DNA from: Ideonella sp.
GTDB lineage: Bacteria > Pseudomonadota > Gammaproteobacteria > Burkholderiales > Burkholderiaceae_C
Assembly: GCF_016702655.1 (NCBI RefSeq)
Contig: NZ_JADJDO010000020.1
Span: forward strand, 50,639-114,638
DNA length: 64,000 nucleotides
Direction: 5' to 3'
Below are positions 63,318 to 64,000 of the stretch, piece after piece; positions within the stretch are counted from its first letter, which is position 1; every line of letters starts with the position of its first letter. The notes beneath the pieces are model-generated. The model was not told the origin of the DNA and did no database searches. It saw only the letters and a list, made by a program, of their open reading frames with translations. The position numbers and the translations under genes were made by a program.

Positions 63318-64000
63318 GCCTATTTTGCGACTCATCGTTGTCTCGGCGGCTCTTGCGTGGGCGGCGGTCCGCTTTTGGCGCTTGGCACGCCCACTGTTGG
63401 CGGCACCGACCGAGAGTGGGCGCCTGGGGCCACTCCTGCCGCGTGCGAAGGGTGTCTTGGTCAACGTCTTTGGACACGCGCGACTGCTGCGTAAGCGGTA
63501 TGCCGGATCTTTGCATCTGATGATGTTTTTCGGCTTCGTGTTTCTGTTGACCGCGGTGGTGCAGGTTTTCGGAGCTGGTTTCTCACCTTTGTTTTCCCTT
63601 GACGCGATAGGCGGATCCACCTGGATCGCACTCGGTCAGGATCTATTCGCAGTGCTGCTACTGGTTGCCGTTGCCATGGCGCTGTTCCAGCGTTTGGTAC
63701 TCGCGCCGACACGCTTCGAGGGTTCCAACCAGTCGGATGCCCTGATTATTCTTCTGTTGGTCACGGTCGTTGTGGTTAGCATGCTCTTTCAGCATGCTTT
63801 CCAGATTCTAGACGGTGATGTTTCGGCACCGTGGCGACCGGTAAGCTCCAGCTTGGCTGCGGGGCTTTCCGCGCTGGGCACGACGAGCGCAGCGGCATCG
63901 ACGGGAGCGACTCTCTTCGCTTGGTTGCACATGTTGGCGATTCTCGCGTTCCTCATCTACCTCCCAGGTTCAAAACATCTCCACATAGTGGTCGCCATTC
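63307..64000 (+). CDS. Membrane iron-sulfur ETF:quinone oxidoreductase (NarI/HdrD-like fusion), 3'-truncated
   Basis: The frame starts at ATG 63307 and runs open to the end of the window (231 codons seen). The N-terminal part is a nitrate-reductase-gamma-like cytochrome b domain with about five helices. Candidate heme ligands lie in AGSLHLMMFFGFVFLL, MLFQHAFQIL, LHMLAILAFLIYLP and SKHLHIVVA. In ETF-linked relatives this domain is followed by ferredoxin and CCG (HdrD-like) domains, which would lie beyond the window. It directly follows etfBA and probably moves electrons from ETF to the quinone pool. Confidence 0.8.
   Translation, partial: MSVEPILRLIVVSAALAWAAVRFWRLARPLLAAPTESGRLGPLLPRAKGVLVNVFGHARLLRKRYAGSLHLMMFFGFVFLLTAVVQVFGAGFSPLFSLDAIGGSTWIALGQDLFAVLLLVAVAMALFQRLVLAPTRFEGSNQSDALIILLLVTVVVVSMLFQHAFQILDGDVSAPWRPVSSSLAAGLSALGTTSAAASTGATLFAWLHMLAILAFLIYLPGSKHLHIVVAI

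Noticed and set aside
50650..64000. A second copy of the tRNA-Arg 3' end (attR) that would define the right end of an island
   Set aside because: I scanned for TTCGATTCCTGCCAGCCGC after the tRNA and did not find it; the right end may lie outside the window.

Overview
The window is GC-rich (mostly about 65-70% by eye) and its gene content is typical of Burkholderiales (Betaproteobacteria): hemC-hemD-hemX-hemY in a row, xdhABC with a divergent LysR regulator, a Bug-family periplasmic protein, and TRAP and BMP-type transporters. Intergenic GC-rich repeats built around CCCCCGAGGGGG are what I associate with the Rubrivivax/Leptothrix/Methylibium group. The exact genus cannot be fixed from this sequence.

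Region 1 (1-10.7 kb) is mixed core and accessory genes. It holds the 3' part of a DUF3999 gene, a PlsY-like acyltransferase translationally coupled to a GNAT/class V aminotransferase fusion (frameshifted), an S10 carboxypeptidase, a DUF429 protein, a secreted hypothetical, a MipA-type porin without a stop codon in the usual place, small conserved genes (DUF1272, DUF2164, hotdog thioesterase) and a CopZ-like metallochaperone.

Region 2 (9.8-28.5 kb) is a sugar-acid and glyoxylate region. A LysR regulator faces gcl-hyi-glxR-glycerate kinase (the glyoxylate to 2-phosphoglycerate route). A reverse-strand operon udh-dctP-dctQ-dctM-lactonase-garD oxidises uronates to aldarates. A forward group encodes a GntR regulator, a Bug binding protein, gudD, garL and a second, nearly identical glxR. 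Both branches meet at tartronate semialdehyde, which GlxR reduces to glycerate. The promoter in front of the Bug-gudD-garL-glxR group overlaps a palindrome whose arm also occurs in the udh/gntR intergenic region.

Region 3 (28.5-46.4 kb) starts with a hemerythrin-like gene divergent from a Crp/Fnr regulator. It continues with purine catabolism: xdhABC, LysR, guanine deaminase, a nucleobase/nucleoside ABC transporter (ATPase, two permeases, lipoprotein binding protein), an adenine/adenosine deaminase, TerC, a SYLF protein and a second BMP binding protein.

Region 4 (46.4-50.65 kb) is core: a remnant of the end of ppc, hemC, hemD, hemX, hemY and tRNA-Arg(ACG).

Region 5 (50.65-64 kb) looks acquired and partly decayed. 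Next to the tRNA lies a frameshifted gene of a dispersed hypothetical family. It is followed by an aldehyde dehydrogenase, an alcohol dehydrogenase that has lost its catalytic domain, and a branched-chain amino acid-type ABC operon whose livK and livM are frameshifted while livG, livF and livH are intact. At about 59.4 kb the base composition falls. A broken phytoene-desaturase-like flavoprotein gene is then followed by intact etfB, etfA and the start of a membrane iron-sulfur ETF:quinone oxidoreductase that runs off the window.

Single-base indels also interrupt gcl, hyi and the GNAT/aminotransferase gene. Several restore perfectly conserved protein if one base is added or removed, so consensus error and real pseudogenisation both have to be considered.
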